A DNA stretch of 64,000 nt from Photobacterium piscicola (lineage in GTDB: Bacteria; Pseudomonadota; Gammaproteobacteria; Enterobacterales; Vibrionaceae): assembly GCF_900166965.1 (NCBI RefSeq), contig NZ_FUZI01000001.1, forward strand, positions 1,334,296 to 1,398,295, read 5' to 3'. The notes below the pieces were generated by a model. It saw only the letters and a list, made by a program, of their open reading frames with translations, did not search any database and was not told the DNA's origin. The translations under genes and the position numbers were made by a program. The number at the start of each line of letters is the position of its first letter. Position 1 is the first letter of the stretch. Shown here one piece after another: positions 34,492 to 44,123 of this stretch.

Positions 34492-37167
34492 TTACGCTTT
34501 TGCAGCGTGTTTATCTAAATATTCTAAGACAAGTTTACGATCAGCTGCATTTAAACCCGCACGAGGGAACATACTTTGTGTGATCCCTTCCCACTGTGCA
34601 CGAGTATGTGCTGATGGATTAGGTGCCGCATGACACATAGTACAACTTGCATAGAAAATTTCTTGACCACGACTGATCTTCGGTGCTTTTTTACCTGCAT
34701 TTGCTTTATGAAGTAATGCAATACGACCATCGATATTAAGATCAACCATAGGTAAAATAGAACCATCATTTGGTCCTGTTGGTTGTTCGATCATTGGTGG
34801 TTCATAGGCTTTATTTGGTGAACATGGATCGGTACATTTTTTATAATATGCTAAACAAGTATTCGCACTTGTACCTTGGCTTAGTCCGCCACATGATTGA
34901 TCCGATGTAATAATATTAATCTGACCACTATTACAACGACCTAATTTATCAAGTTGCATCCATGCGCCTTCATGTAGACATGCTACGCCTCGACGAACTT
35001 CTTTTGATAATTTAGCACCACACAGTAATGCACCACGATCATTGTGTAACTCAACCAAATCACCGTCTTTAATGCCTTGAGCATGCGCATCTTGATCGTT
35101 AATCAATAAATACTGACGTCCATCAACACACTCATAACTATTGGTATCTGCGTTTGCCATTTGTGAGTGTAAACGCATCCAAGGATGTGGGCTCAAAATA
35201 TGCAATTGCCCTTCTTTAGCATTACCTAAAAACTCGAACGGTTGCATATAAGTCGGTACTGGTGGGCAGTCATCCAACTTCATTTTAGCGATAGATTCAC
35301 TGTATAGTTCGATTTTACCTGATGGCGTATGTAATGGGTGTTTCTCTGGATCATCATAGAATGCACCATGACGTTGCCAGTAATCTGCTTTTTCTGGGGT
35401 TGGCATAACAGTAACGCCATCTTTCCAGAATTCATCAAACGGTTTAATTTTCGCAGCAGTTGATGACTCATAAGCTGTTTTCAGCAACGTCATCATATCT
35501 TTACCCGTAGTATATTTATCTTCTACGTGGAAAATCTTCGCTAAACGGCGGAAAATCTCATAGTCATCTAGACTTTCACCATAAGGTTCAATCACTTGCT
35601 GCATAGCATAAACTTTATTATTACTGTATGTGCCACCAGAAGTAATATCGACCCGCTCTAAAGCACTGGTTGCTGGTAAAACAATATCAGCAAATCGCGC
35701 TGACGCACACCACCATGTATCTTGACAAACATAAGTCTCAACTTTGTCATTCATTGCTTTGATTAAAGCATTAAGATTTTGTTGGTGTGAGAACAGGTTA
35801 TTACCTGAGTTGTATACCATTGATATATCAGGGAATTTTAAAGTTTGACCATTATAAGTAAATGACTTACCAGGATTACGTAACATTTCAGACTGAAGTA
35901 CAACCGGACAACCTGCAGAAATAGGATTAAAGCCTTGACCTAATGTTACAGGTAATGATGCACCTGATTGTGGCATACCGCCGTTACCATAGTGCCAGCT
36001 AAAACCAAAACCTTCGCCAGGTTTACCAATTTTACCCGCCATTGCTGCAAAGTTAATAATCGACCAGTGGATCATCTCACCGTGATCAGCTCGTTGAACG
36101 GCCCAACCTGCTGCAATTTGGGTTTTTTTAGATTTAAATAATACGGCTAACTTTTTAATTTCATCAGCGGGAATACCCGTAATTTTAGCTGCCCACTCAG
36201 GTGTTTTAGCTACGCCATCTTGTTTACCTAATAAGTAATCAAGATATTGCTCATAACCTACAGTATATTTTTTCAAATATTCAAGATCTGCTAATTTTTG
36301 ATCTTGTAAATGGAAAGCCATCGCATTAAATAGTGCAGTGTCAGTACCTGGAATAATTGATACCCATTCACTGTCTAAATTATGATCGGTCGTGGTACGT
36401 TTAGGGTTAATGGAAATAAACTTAATCCCTTTTTGTTTCCACTTAAGCCAATGGCTTTGCATTTGATGATCAGCAACACGGAATTCAACACGGTTGGTTT
36501 TCCAAGGATCACTACCCACTAACACAAATACTTCAGTGTTTTCTTCAATAACAGGCCAAGCTGTTTGTGGTGAATATACTTCCATATCACCGACAATGTG
36601 CGGCAAAATAACGGTTGAAGCACCCGCAGAATAGTCACCGATAGTGGTGCTACAACCACCAATTAAATTAAAGAAACGACCTTGAACAACAGGTGGGCGT
36701 AATAAGCCTGTATTTGACCAACCATCATAAGATGAGTCAAAAATACCTTGGTTACCTTTGTTTTCAATTGTGTGCAGAATAGCACTGGCTGTTAATTGTA
36801 ATGCAGTGTCCCAACTTACTCTAACAAACGGTTCTTTACCGCGTAATTCAGGTTTTGTGTCACCACCTAAATTTTCTAAATATGATTTACGCACCATTGG
36901 ATATTGGATACGTGTTTTATTGTAAGTTCGGCTTAATAAACCTTCTAATAACATTTCAGTTGGCAGTGGATCAATTTCTTTACGAGGTTGAATACCAACT
37001 AATTTACCGTCTTTTACTACACCATAGAAAGGTCCCCAGTGGCTTGCACTAGGAATTAAAATTGTATCATCAGCAAATGCAAAGTTAGCGGGGAATAGTG
37101 TTAAACCATTTGCTGCAATAGCCGTGGCGATAGCTGATTTTAGAAAGTTACGACGAGAAATAGACAT
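34492..37167 (-). CDS. TorA-type TMAO/S-N-oxide reductase fused to a C-terminal haem c domain
   Basis: An 891-residue periplasmic molybdoenzyme of the DMSO-reductase family, TorA/BisC branch. The start at 37167 has GGAG upstream and begins with a Tat signal, MSISRRNFLKSA. The Mo-ligand serine is Ser180 in GDYSAGAS, matching DYSTGA of E. coli TorA. Residues to about 800 cover the whole TorA fold. The C-terminal extension (about 825-891) has CTMCH near residue 842 and resembles the last domain of TorC/TorY. TorA normally lacks this; here the enzyme carries its own haem. No torC, torD or torRST is adjacent. It would reduce TMAO or a related oxide in anaerobic respiration. Confidence 0.92.
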   Translation of the reverse strand: MSISRRNFLKSAIATAIAANGLTLFPANFAFADDTILIPSASHWGPFYGVVKDGKLVGIQPRKEIDPLPTEMLLEGLLSRTYNKTRIQYPMVRKSYLENLGGDTKPELRGKEPFVRVSWDTALQLTASAILHTIENKGNQGIFDSSYDGWSNTGLLRPPVVQGRFFNLIGGCSTTIGDYSAGASTVILPHIVGDMEVYSPQTAWPVIEENTEVFVLVGSDPWKTNRVEFRVADHQMQSHWLKWKQKGIKFISINPKRTTTDHNLDSEWVSIIPGTDTALFNAMAFHLQDQKLADLEYLKKYTVGYEQYLDYLLGKQDGVAKTPEWAAKITGIPADEIKKLAVLFKSKKTQIAAGWAVQRADHGEMIHWSIINFAAMAGKIGKPGEGFGFSWHYGNGGMPQSGASLPVTLGQGFNPISAGCPVVLQSEMLRNPGKSFTYNGQTLKFPDISMVYNSGNNLFSHQQNLNALIKAMNDKVETYVCQDTWWCASARFADIVLPATSALERVDITSGGTYSNNKVYAMQQVIEPYGESLDDYEIFRRLAKIFHVEDKYTTGKDMMTLLKTAYESSTAAKIKPFDEFWKDGVTVMPTPEKADYWQRHGAFYDDPEKHPLHTPSGKIELYSESIAKMKLDDCPPVPTYMQPFEFLGNAKEGQLHILSPHPWMRLHSQMANADTNSYECVDGRQYLLINDQDAHAQGIKDGDLVELHNDRGALLCGAKLSKEVRRGVACLHEGAWMQLDKLGRCNSGQINIITSDQSCGGLSQGTSANTCLAYYKKCTDPCSPNKAYEPPMIEQPTGPNDGSILPMVDLNIDGRIALLHKANAGKKAPKISRGQEIFYASCTMCHAAPNPSAHTRAQWEGITQSMFPRAGLNAADRKLVLEYLDKHAAKA

Positions 37168-37471
37168 AATATCTCCAATTGCCATTTATATTCTAAGCGC
37201 CTTGAAAATAATGACATTAAACGCATTGAACTCAATACTTATTAATGACAATAAATTACTTGCCGTCAATCATACTTATTAACAATGCATAATCTATCAA
37301 ATATTTTTAATAGCTTTATTATTTTATTTATATATGTGGATATATCATGAATATTACGCTTTATTTCAATTTAAAATAAATCTTAAAATAACAAACACTG
37401 ATTCTATAAATGGATTCATAATCAATACAATTTTTGATATTGATTATGATTTGAATATTAAAAAGAGGAAT

Positions 37472-37508
37472 AAAAAAATCCCACGGTAGTTAACCGTAGG
37501 ATTTGAAG
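37472..37508 (-). terminator. Terminator of GH92 gene 3
   Basis: Minus strand AAATCCTACGGT pairs with ACCGTGGGATTT (one G-U), then TTTTTTA. About 45 bases after the stop. The rest of 37186-37552 shows no gene. Confidence 0.82.
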
Positions 37509-37552
37509 AACAATAACTATAAATAATTTTTATGCTAAAAAAGCATAACTCT

Positions 37553-40465
37553 TTATCGAGCACCAACAGGTAGTGATTTCTCGTGTAAGAACTCACCAAT
37601 TCCAGTATCTGGTGGTGTAGAGTCAGCGGCAGCACCCCACTGTTTATTTGGTGTATCACCCATCGTAAACACTAGGTCACCACCGTACATAATCTCATCA
37701 TGAGTAAGGTAGGTACGATTAAACGTCTTACCATTAAACGTTGCGTTTTGAATAAAGATATTTTCACGACTCACGTTCTTTGCGACCACATTAAACGACT
37801 GTCCGTTGCCCACATCAATGGAAGCAGTTTCAAACATCGGTGTACCAATTTCATAAATACTGCCTGCATTCACTGGATAGAAACCTAGCGCACGGAACAC
37901 AAACCATGAAGAAAGCGTACCAAAGTCATCATTACCACAAATACCATCAGCAGTGTTGTCGTAACAAACATTGGTTGAGGCTGCAATCGCCGCTTGAGTC
38001 TTCCACGGCTGACCCACGTAGTTATACAAATAAGACACATGCAGATCAGGTTCATTACCTTGTACGTGTTGACCTACGTTACCAGTATTAAAGACAGGGA
38101 ACTGGTTATCACCTGCATTACGATCTGGATATGTTGACCAGTACTCATCTAAACGTGCCGCAAATAATTCGCCCTCTTTTGCTTCAGGGTTAAACTTACG
38201 ATCCGCTTGAGTCATCAAATCTTTTAGACCATGAATATCATGTTGCACACTAAAGAAGTATTGCCAACCGTTTGACTCTGAGAATGCCCAGTTAAACATG
38301 TCAGGACGCCAATCTTTACCAGCATTTCCACCGGTTACAGGATCTGTCCAGTTCTTATCAATAAATTGGCCATTATTATCACGCGCTTTAAACCACCCTT
38401 TCCACGGTGTATTTGCTTCGCCACCAAAATCGAACTGTGCTTGCCAGTTATTTGAGCGATTAGCAAATTCGGTATAACGTGGATCATCTTCGCCCAACAC
38501 CAAGGCAATGGATTTTGCAATCATCCAATCATTCATTGAATATTCAAGTGAATATGACGCTGTCCATGAATCTTTAAAAGGTGAGTGCTTACCGTATGAG
38601 TCCGTTTCTGTATCATGGAGCTGTGCTGGCACCCAACCATTTTTTTCATATTCTTTAATCCATGACACACCTTGGCTCGTTTTCCCGCGTGCATCCGTTA
38701 CCATGGCGGTAATTAAGCGCGCTTTAATATCATTTTGATCTGCCTGACTAAAACCAAGTTCTGTCATTCGCGCATCAAGGATGCCTTTTGCCAATACATC
38801 ATAAATAACCGGGGTTGAGTGCATCCCCATCATCATGCCGGTTTCATTACCTTTAAATGTCCATTCAGGTAAACGGCCTTTACGAGATTCGCTCGCAGTA
38901 CCCGCCGCATCAAGAGGCGTAAATTCTTCTTCTGCATAAGAAAGCATTGATAACACAACATCCGCTAATGCATTAGGGGTAAATATTGATGCTAGTGGTT
39001 GTACATTACGGTAAGTATCCCACAGTGAGAATGTGTCATAACGAGTAAAGTCAGCTTTACCATCATTGTTGGCATCGGCTAAACGAACATCATCCACTAA
39101 TGGCGCTTCTTTACCCCAAGATGGACGACCATTTGGATAAGCATTACGACCTTGGAATGCACGGTAATATTTACCATCAATATCTGAGTGCGTTGTTTGA
39201 CCTAGGAAAGCATGGTACATCGCAGTATAGAAAGTTTGCTTGTAGGTTTCATCACCTTCAACTTTTACTTTACCCAGTAATGCTTCCCACTCATTGGTGG
39301 CTTCTAAACGTACATCATCAAAGTTTTTATTATCAACTTCAGTTAGATTCAAGAACGCTCCCGTTAATGGCGCTTTATTGGTGCCATCATTACCAATCGC
39401 AGTACTTGATAACGCCAATTTTGCTTCAACGGCTAACCCTTGTTTTTCAGTATCAAATTCAACATAAGCGCGAGCATATTGATATTTACCAAACACATCA
39501 CGATCATTAACCGCATCATAGGTTTGAGAGCCTTTAATTGACCCTATTTCAGTAAAGTCAGCTGGCGCATTAACGTATTGTTTGGTCTCTTTATCATAAT
39601 AAGCAAAACGGACATTTTTGATCGGTTGATCAAACTCCATCACAAAATATTCTTTCTGAGAGGCTGCCCAACCATCAGATAAACGATGGCCAATCAAACG
39701 GTTATTTTCTTTATCCCAACGAATAAAAGAATCAGAAGTGTAATCCCAGTTAAGCTTAAATCCGGTATTAACGATAATTTCAGATTTTGTATCGCGTGGG
39801 AACGTATAACGGTGCACACCAACACGATCAGACGCTGTCAGTTCAGCAGTAATGTCATAGTCAAGCAACTCAACCTTGTAGTAACCCGCGGTCGCCTGCT
39901 CATCTTTATGTTTAAAATGGGATGCTTCTAAATTGAGGGTCGCTGAACCTTCATTGATCATAAAGTCTGAACGGGAGTTAATTGGCATTACCAGAATGTC
40001 ATTTAAGTCCCCAGCCCCCGCGCCAGATAAATGAGTATGAGAAAAACCACTGGTACGAGCGTCATGATAATAATAGCCAGAAATATACTCCCAGCCATTA
40101 GAGCCATTATTCGGGGACAATTGCACCATGCCATTAGGGGTAGTTGCACCAGGGTAAGTATTACCTAAATTACCAGTCCCTATAAATGGATTAACGTAGC
40201 GGGTGACATCCATGCCCGATAAATCAACCGGAATATGAACCCCCATATCAATAACTGGGTTTTCTGTACTTGGTTTATCATCACAATCACCGTCCCCAGT
40301 CGGTGGACAAACGGGCTTATCCCCTTCGTCAACAGGAGGAAGAGTGCCATCACCATCAGGGACAGTAACATTAACATCAATATTATGCGTGTCGTCATCA
40401 CAAGCCGTTAAACCCAATGTTGCAGCAATAACAGCCATTGAAAGTAGGGTACGTTTGAATTTCAT
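37553..40465 (-). CDS. GH92 alpha-mannosidase lipoprotein (3 of 4)
   Basis: A 970-residue family 92 enzyme, longest of the four. After the signal (GLTAC lipobox) comes an acidic Pro/Gly/Asp linker of about 55 residues, then YVNPFIGTGNLGNTYPGA, GFSHTHLSGAG, WDTYRNVQPLASIF, ESNGWQYFFSVQHD, GNEPDLHVSYLYNYVG and GNDDFGTLSSWFV. The last two motifs use the GNDD form, unlike the GNED of the other three, and the chain carries larger inserts, so it may favour a different linkage. Residue +2 of the lipoprotein is Asp, which in E. coli would keep it in the inner membrane. It lacks the shared upstream element and is preceded by AAGGAT. Confidence 0.93.
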   Translation of the reverse strand: MKFKRTLLSMAVIAATLGLTACDDDTHNIDVNVTVPDGDGTLPPVDEGDKPVCPPTGDGDCDDKPSTENPVIDMGVHIPVDLSGMDVTRYVNPFIGTGNLGNTYPGATTPNGMVQLSPNNGSNGWEYISGYYYHDARTSGFSHTHLSGAGAGDLNDILVMPINSRSDFMINEGSATLNLEASHFKHKDEQATAGYYKVELLDYDITAELTASDRVGVHRYTFPRDTKSEIIVNTGFKLNWDYTSDSFIRWDKENNRLIGHRLSDGWAASQKEYFVMEFDQPIKNVRFAYYDKETKQYVNAPADFTEIGSIKGSQTYDAVNDRDVFGKYQYARAYVEFDTEKQGLAVEAKLALSSTAIGNDGTNKAPLTGAFLNLTEVDNKNFDDVRLEATNEWEALLGKVKVEGDETYKQTFYTAMYHAFLGQTTHSDIDGKYYRAFQGRNAYPNGRPSWGKEAPLVDDVRLADANNDGKADFTRYDTFSLWDTYRNVQPLASIFTPNALADVVLSMLSYAEEEFTPLDAAGTASESRKGRLPEWTFKGNETGMMMGMHSTPVIYDVLAKGILDARMTELGFSQADQNDIKARLITAMVTDARGKTSQGVSWIKEYEKNGWVPAQLHDTETDSYGKHSPFKDSWTASYSLEYSMNDWMIAKSIALVLGEDDPRYTEFANRSNNWQAQFDFGGEANTPWKGWFKARDNNGQFIDKNWTDPVTGGNAGKDWRPDMFNWAFSESNGWQYFFSVQHDIHGLKDLMTQADRKFNPEAKEGELFAARLDEYWSTYPDRNAGDNQFPVFNTGNVGQHVQGNEPDLHVSYLYNYVGQPWKTQAAIAASTNVCYDNTADGICGNDDFGTLSSWFVFRALGFYPVNAGSIYEIGTPMFETASIDVGNGQSFNVVAKNVSRENIFIQNATFNGKTFNRTYLTHDEIMYGGDLVFTMGDTPNKQWGAAADSTPPDTGIGEFLHEKSLPVGAR

Positions 40466-40675
40466 TTCAAATCCTTTTCTAATTTATATATTATTTTTTA
40501 ACACTGTTATTAATAGTCATTAATAAAAAACCATTAGCGACCACGCTGAAATAGACAGTATTTAAGAAATAAATAAAACAATGTAATTTAAACCCACCGT
40601 TTAATTAATATTGAAACGTAAATATCAATGATGATTAAACAATGAATGATATAAAGAAACGAACAGTATTGAGAG

Positions 40676-40703
40676 GCAGACAAATATAATCAACTTTGTC
40701 TGC
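40676..40703 (-). other. Hairpin between GH92 genes 3 and 4
   Basis: GCAGACAAA/TTTGTCTGC, a perfect 9-bp stem with a 10-base loop, 23 bases after the copy 4 stop. No T-run on the minus strand, so an attenuator or RNA-end structure is more likely than a strict terminator. Confidence 0.55.
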
Positions 40704-40725
40704 TTCAAATATAACTAATATTAAT

Positions 40726-43251
40726 TTATTTAATTGTTGGCTTTTTATTGGTCATCACAAAGTGTAATTCGCCACCAGCCATAATTTCACTATGAGCAAA
40801 AGTATAATGATTACCCAAGGGCTTTCCATTAATAGTGACCGATTCAACATAGATATTATCAGGGCTATTATTTTCAGCCGTTATCGTAAATTGACCGTCA
40901 TCAATATCAAATTTCACTTCATCAAACAGTGGTCGCCCAATAGTATAAATCGGTGCGCCAGGATTCACTTGATAGAAGCCTAATGCGCCCATAATGTACC
41001 AAGCTGACATTTGACCTACATCTTCATTACCAATTAAACCCGCTTTGGTTGGGTGGAAGAATTTTTTCATCGCCTGATCGACATATTCTTGGGTTTTCCA
41101 AGGCTCTGCCGTCCAGTTATACAAGTATGGCACGTGATGATCAGGTTCATTACCCATGATAAATTGACCGATATAACCTGTCATATCCCCTTGAGAGGTA
41201 TCGGCTTTATCATTTGCAGTAAATAACGCATCTAAGTTCTGTAAGAAACCTGCCTCACCGCCCATGGTTTGTTTTAAACCAGCGATATCATGCGGTGCAA
41301 ACCAACTCCATTGCCATGTATTCCCTTCCGTGAAATCTTGACCACGATGCTCGGCACGGTAAGGCCAAAAAATATCAAATGATTTAGCATCATTAATATC
41401 ACAACCCTCAGGTAACGGCGTAATTGGATCGCCTTGACCGTCAATGGCACATGATGGATAGTTATTTACCCATGAACCATCATGATTTTTAGGGCGCATA
41501 AATCCAGTTGCACCGTATTTAGCATATTCAGCCTTATTGAGATCAAAGTAAGGCTTATAAGCTTGTGAACGTGCTATATAACGTTGATATTGAGCATCAT
41601 CACCTGCTAACTTAGCGATTTGGGCAATACACCAATCGTAGTAAGCATTTTCTAATCCGTATGACACCGATTCATTGACTAATTCATCGTATTTATCTTG
41701 GGCGATACCACCATCTTGAGGTTTTTTCTTAGCGTCCGCTGGCACATACCCGTGTTGCTCAGCATATTCACCATGACGGGTCATGACCGTAAAACGTTTA
41801 TCACCATTCCACGCATCTTTATAAGGCACCCAATCTTGTGTAATAGTTAAATCAAAGTTAGCTGACACATCTGCCGCTTTAAGTGCTAATTCAAAATCTT
41901 GTTGAGTAAAAGCATCAGGGTATTTCACCATTACATCGGCAATCACAGAAACCGCAGGGTAACCGACCATTTCACCGGTGTAATCAGAATGCAATTCCCA
42001 CTTAGGTAATACACCACCAGTTTTAAATTTATTCATCAAATCATGGGCGTATTCAATTGCACGTTCTTTATCTATAATGGTTTTAAGTGGATGAGCAGCG
42101 CGGAATGTATCCCACATAGAATACACTGAATAGTTAGTAAAATCGGCATCAGCTTGATGGACTTTGCCATCCATACCACGGTATTTACCATCAACGTCTT
42201 GATACACAAACGGCGCGACATAAGTACGGTAAAGCGAAGTATAGAACATGGTCTTATCGGCTTGGGTTCCCCCTTTAATGGTGAATTTATTTAACACCTT
42301 CGCCCATTGCTGTTGGTTGTCAGCCACAACCTCATCAAAATCATAACCGTTGTCGTCAGCTTGTAAGTTGGCCATCGCACCATCAATACTGGTACCAGAG
42401 ATGGCAATCTTAACCGTGATAGGCTGATCACCGTCACCAAAGTTAAGGTGGGTCACCACATCACGTACTCGATCACGTTTATCGCCGTAACCTTGATAAT
42501 CGGCTAATCCAACTTCTGTTGCAGCAGTTTGCTTACCTTCAACATACGCCATGTGACCACTAAACGGTTCTGAAAACTCAGCATAAAAATATACCGTTTG
42601 CCACTGACCCCATTCATTACTGGTACGCGCCCCCGCAATAGCATTATCTGCCACTTTTTTATAATAAATACTGCGAGAGTGATTACCGTATTGTTCGAGT
42701 AACTCATGTTGTAAATCGATCTTTACTTTACGATCGGCACCCGCTGGAAAACTATAGCGCTGAAAAGCAACTCGATCCGTTGCTGTTAATTCAGCTTTAA
42801 CTTTTGTTTCAATAAGATCAACCGCGTAATAACCCACTTTTGATATTTCAGTTTGCTTATCCATCGTAACAGCGGTTGAGTGAAAACCGGTATAAGGTAA
42901 AAATGCAAAATCATTAAGATCCCCTTTACCTGCACCCGAAATATGGGTGGTGCTAAATCCTGATAATTGATTTAAATAGTGATGATAATCAGATGGTGAT
43001 CCTTTCCCCTCCCAATTCGTCGGATTCCAGTTATCAGGGCTTGGTTGGATCATACCTTCAGGGGTTACAGGGCTAGGATTAACATTGCCTAAACCATCCG
43101 TGCCAATCAAAGGATCAACATAGTTAAGTACCGCTAATGTTGGCAGATTATCGTTTTTATCCGTTGATGATTGGGTTGAATTATCATTATTACAGCCGAC
43201 AAGACCAACAGAAAGAGCAATTGCTGCTGCGACGATTGACAGTTTAAACAT
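40726..43251 (-). CDS. GH92 alpha-mannosidase lipoprotein (4 of 4)
   Basis: An 841-residue family 92 enzyme. Lipobox GLVGC; then YVDPLIGTDGLGNVNPSPVTPEG and GFSTTHISGAGKG, where the other three read GFSHTHLSGxG, so the first His is replaced by Thr. Downstream motifs are intact: EGNTWQWSWFAPHD, GNEPDHHVPYLYNW and GNEDVGQMSAWYIMG. Its central region is closest to copy 2. The altered N-terminal motif suggests a different subsite, perhaps a different linkage or a substituted mannose; this is inference. Upstream element at 43414-43524 and a Fry-type PTS pair beyond, divergent. Confidence 0.93.
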   Translation of the reverse strand: MFKLSIVAAAIALSVGLVGCNNDNSTQSSTDKNDNLPTLAVLNYVDPLIGTDGLGNVNPSPVTPEGMIQPSPDNWNPTNWEGKGSPSDYHHYLNQLSGFSTTHISGAGKGDLNDFAFLPYTGFHSTAVTMDKQTEISKVGYYAVDLIETKVKAELTATDRVAFQRYSFPAGADRKVKIDLQHELLEQYGNHSRSIYYKKVADNAIAGARTSNEWGQWQTVYFYAEFSEPFSGHMAYVEGKQTAATEVGLADYQGYGDKRDRVRDVVTHLNFGDGDQPITVKIAISGTSIDGAMANLQADDNGYDFDEVVADNQQQWAKVLNKFTIKGGTQADKTMFYTSLYRTYVAPFVYQDVDGKYRGMDGKVHQADADFTNYSVYSMWDTFRAAHPLKTIIDKERAIEYAHDLMNKFKTGGVLPKWELHSDYTGEMVGYPAVSVIADVMVKYPDAFTQQDFELALKAADVSANFDLTITQDWVPYKDAWNGDKRFTVMTRHGEYAEQHGYVPADAKKKPQDGGIAQDKYDELVNESVSYGLENAYYDWCIAQIAKLAGDDAQYQRYIARSQAYKPYFDLNKAEYAKYGATGFMRPKNHDGSWVNNYPSCAIDGQGDPITPLPEGCDINDAKSFDIFWPYRAEHRGQDFTEGNTWQWSWFAPHDIAGLKQTMGGEAGFLQNLDALFTANDKADTSQGDMTGYIGQFIMGNEPDHHVPYLYNWTAEPWKTQEYVDQAMKKFFHPTKAGLIGNEDVGQMSAWYIMGALGFYQVNPGAPIYTIGRPLFDEVKFDIDDGQFTITAENNSPDNIYVESVTINGKPLGNHYTFAHSEIMAGGELHFVMTNKKPTIK

Positions 43252-43413
43252 GGTTTTCTATCCCTATTTTTTAATTGCACCACACTCTTACTGAGCAAGG
43301 TTGATATTATTAAAACAATTGGATCAATAAGATTAAATAAAATCACTATTCGTTTTATTTACTCAGTGTCATTTCACTTAGTTATTGACTCGCATTATTA
43401 AAAATAAAGAATT

Positions 43414-43524
43414 ATGGCGATATAGGATAAATTACGCATTCACTGTATATTTGTAACAACACCTAATCGCTGTGAGTAGGCTCTCATTGTTATATTGCGA
43501 TATTTTGACTCAATATCACAGTTT
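43414..43524 (-). promoter_or_regulatory. GH92 upstream element, copy 4
   Basis: GATATAGGATAAATTACGCA and CACTGTATATTTGTAAC from 43441, CGCTGTGA at 43468-43475, and GACTCAATATCACAGTTT at 43507-43524. Spacing from CACTG to the last two blocks is 27 and 66 bases, the same as upstream of GH92 copy 2. In this copy TGTGA-N6-TCTCA at 43471 resembles a CRP site. The gap to 43722 beyond it holds nothing else I can name. Confidence 0.65.
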
Positions 43525-43722
43525 GCTATTTTTGTTTAAATATAATTAATGACCATATTTAATTTATATATTATCAAACATCATCATTATTATTTAAAGA
43601 AGACTGCGTGATATCACATAAAAAAAGATTAGATAGAATAGTGCTATTAAAGTGATATTTATCCACTATTTATATTTTTAATTTAAGTAATAATTAACCC
43701 AGCGTTTAAAATATAAAATATT

Positions 43723-43785
43723 GTCATTATTTTCCCGAACAATGACCTTTAGCAGCATGCAGTCCCCCGCTCATGCTGCCTTTTT
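43723..43785 (+). ncRNA. Candidate small RNA with strong terminator and no upstream gene
   Basis: Two stem-loops in series on the plus strand: GTCATT/AATGAC (43724-43746) and GCAGCATG/CATGCTGC (43752-43779), the second followed directly by CTTTTTATTATT. This is a textbook factor-independent terminator, yet the nearest plus-strand gene upstream is over 10 kb away. A short RNA begun in 43550-43720 is the simplest reading. It lies 340 bases before the Fry-type PTS genes. Region 43786-44123 holds the PTS leader and AGGAGAG before the IIB gene. Confidence 0.45.
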
Positions 43786-44123
43786 ATTATTACGTGATGA
43801 CAACCGCTCTTGTATTTATTCATCTTTTCTTCTTAACACCACATTCTAAGCACTATCAATTAATAATAATGCCGTCATTCTTCCCTTAATAAATGCAGCC
43901 AACCATCATCAAAGTACTATTACCTTTCAACACCCAACGCACAAAAATGCTAATCATTACTGAGAACATTCACCAAAAATGCAATGAGATCCTTATCACG
44001 GTTGGTTATTACGGTTACAAATGTCCTATAAAAGCGTCGTTTCTCTTCTATCTTGCTCTCTATTAACTGCTTATATTTATGCCATTGCCCTAGCATTACA
44101 TTATCTAACAGCAGGAGAGACAT

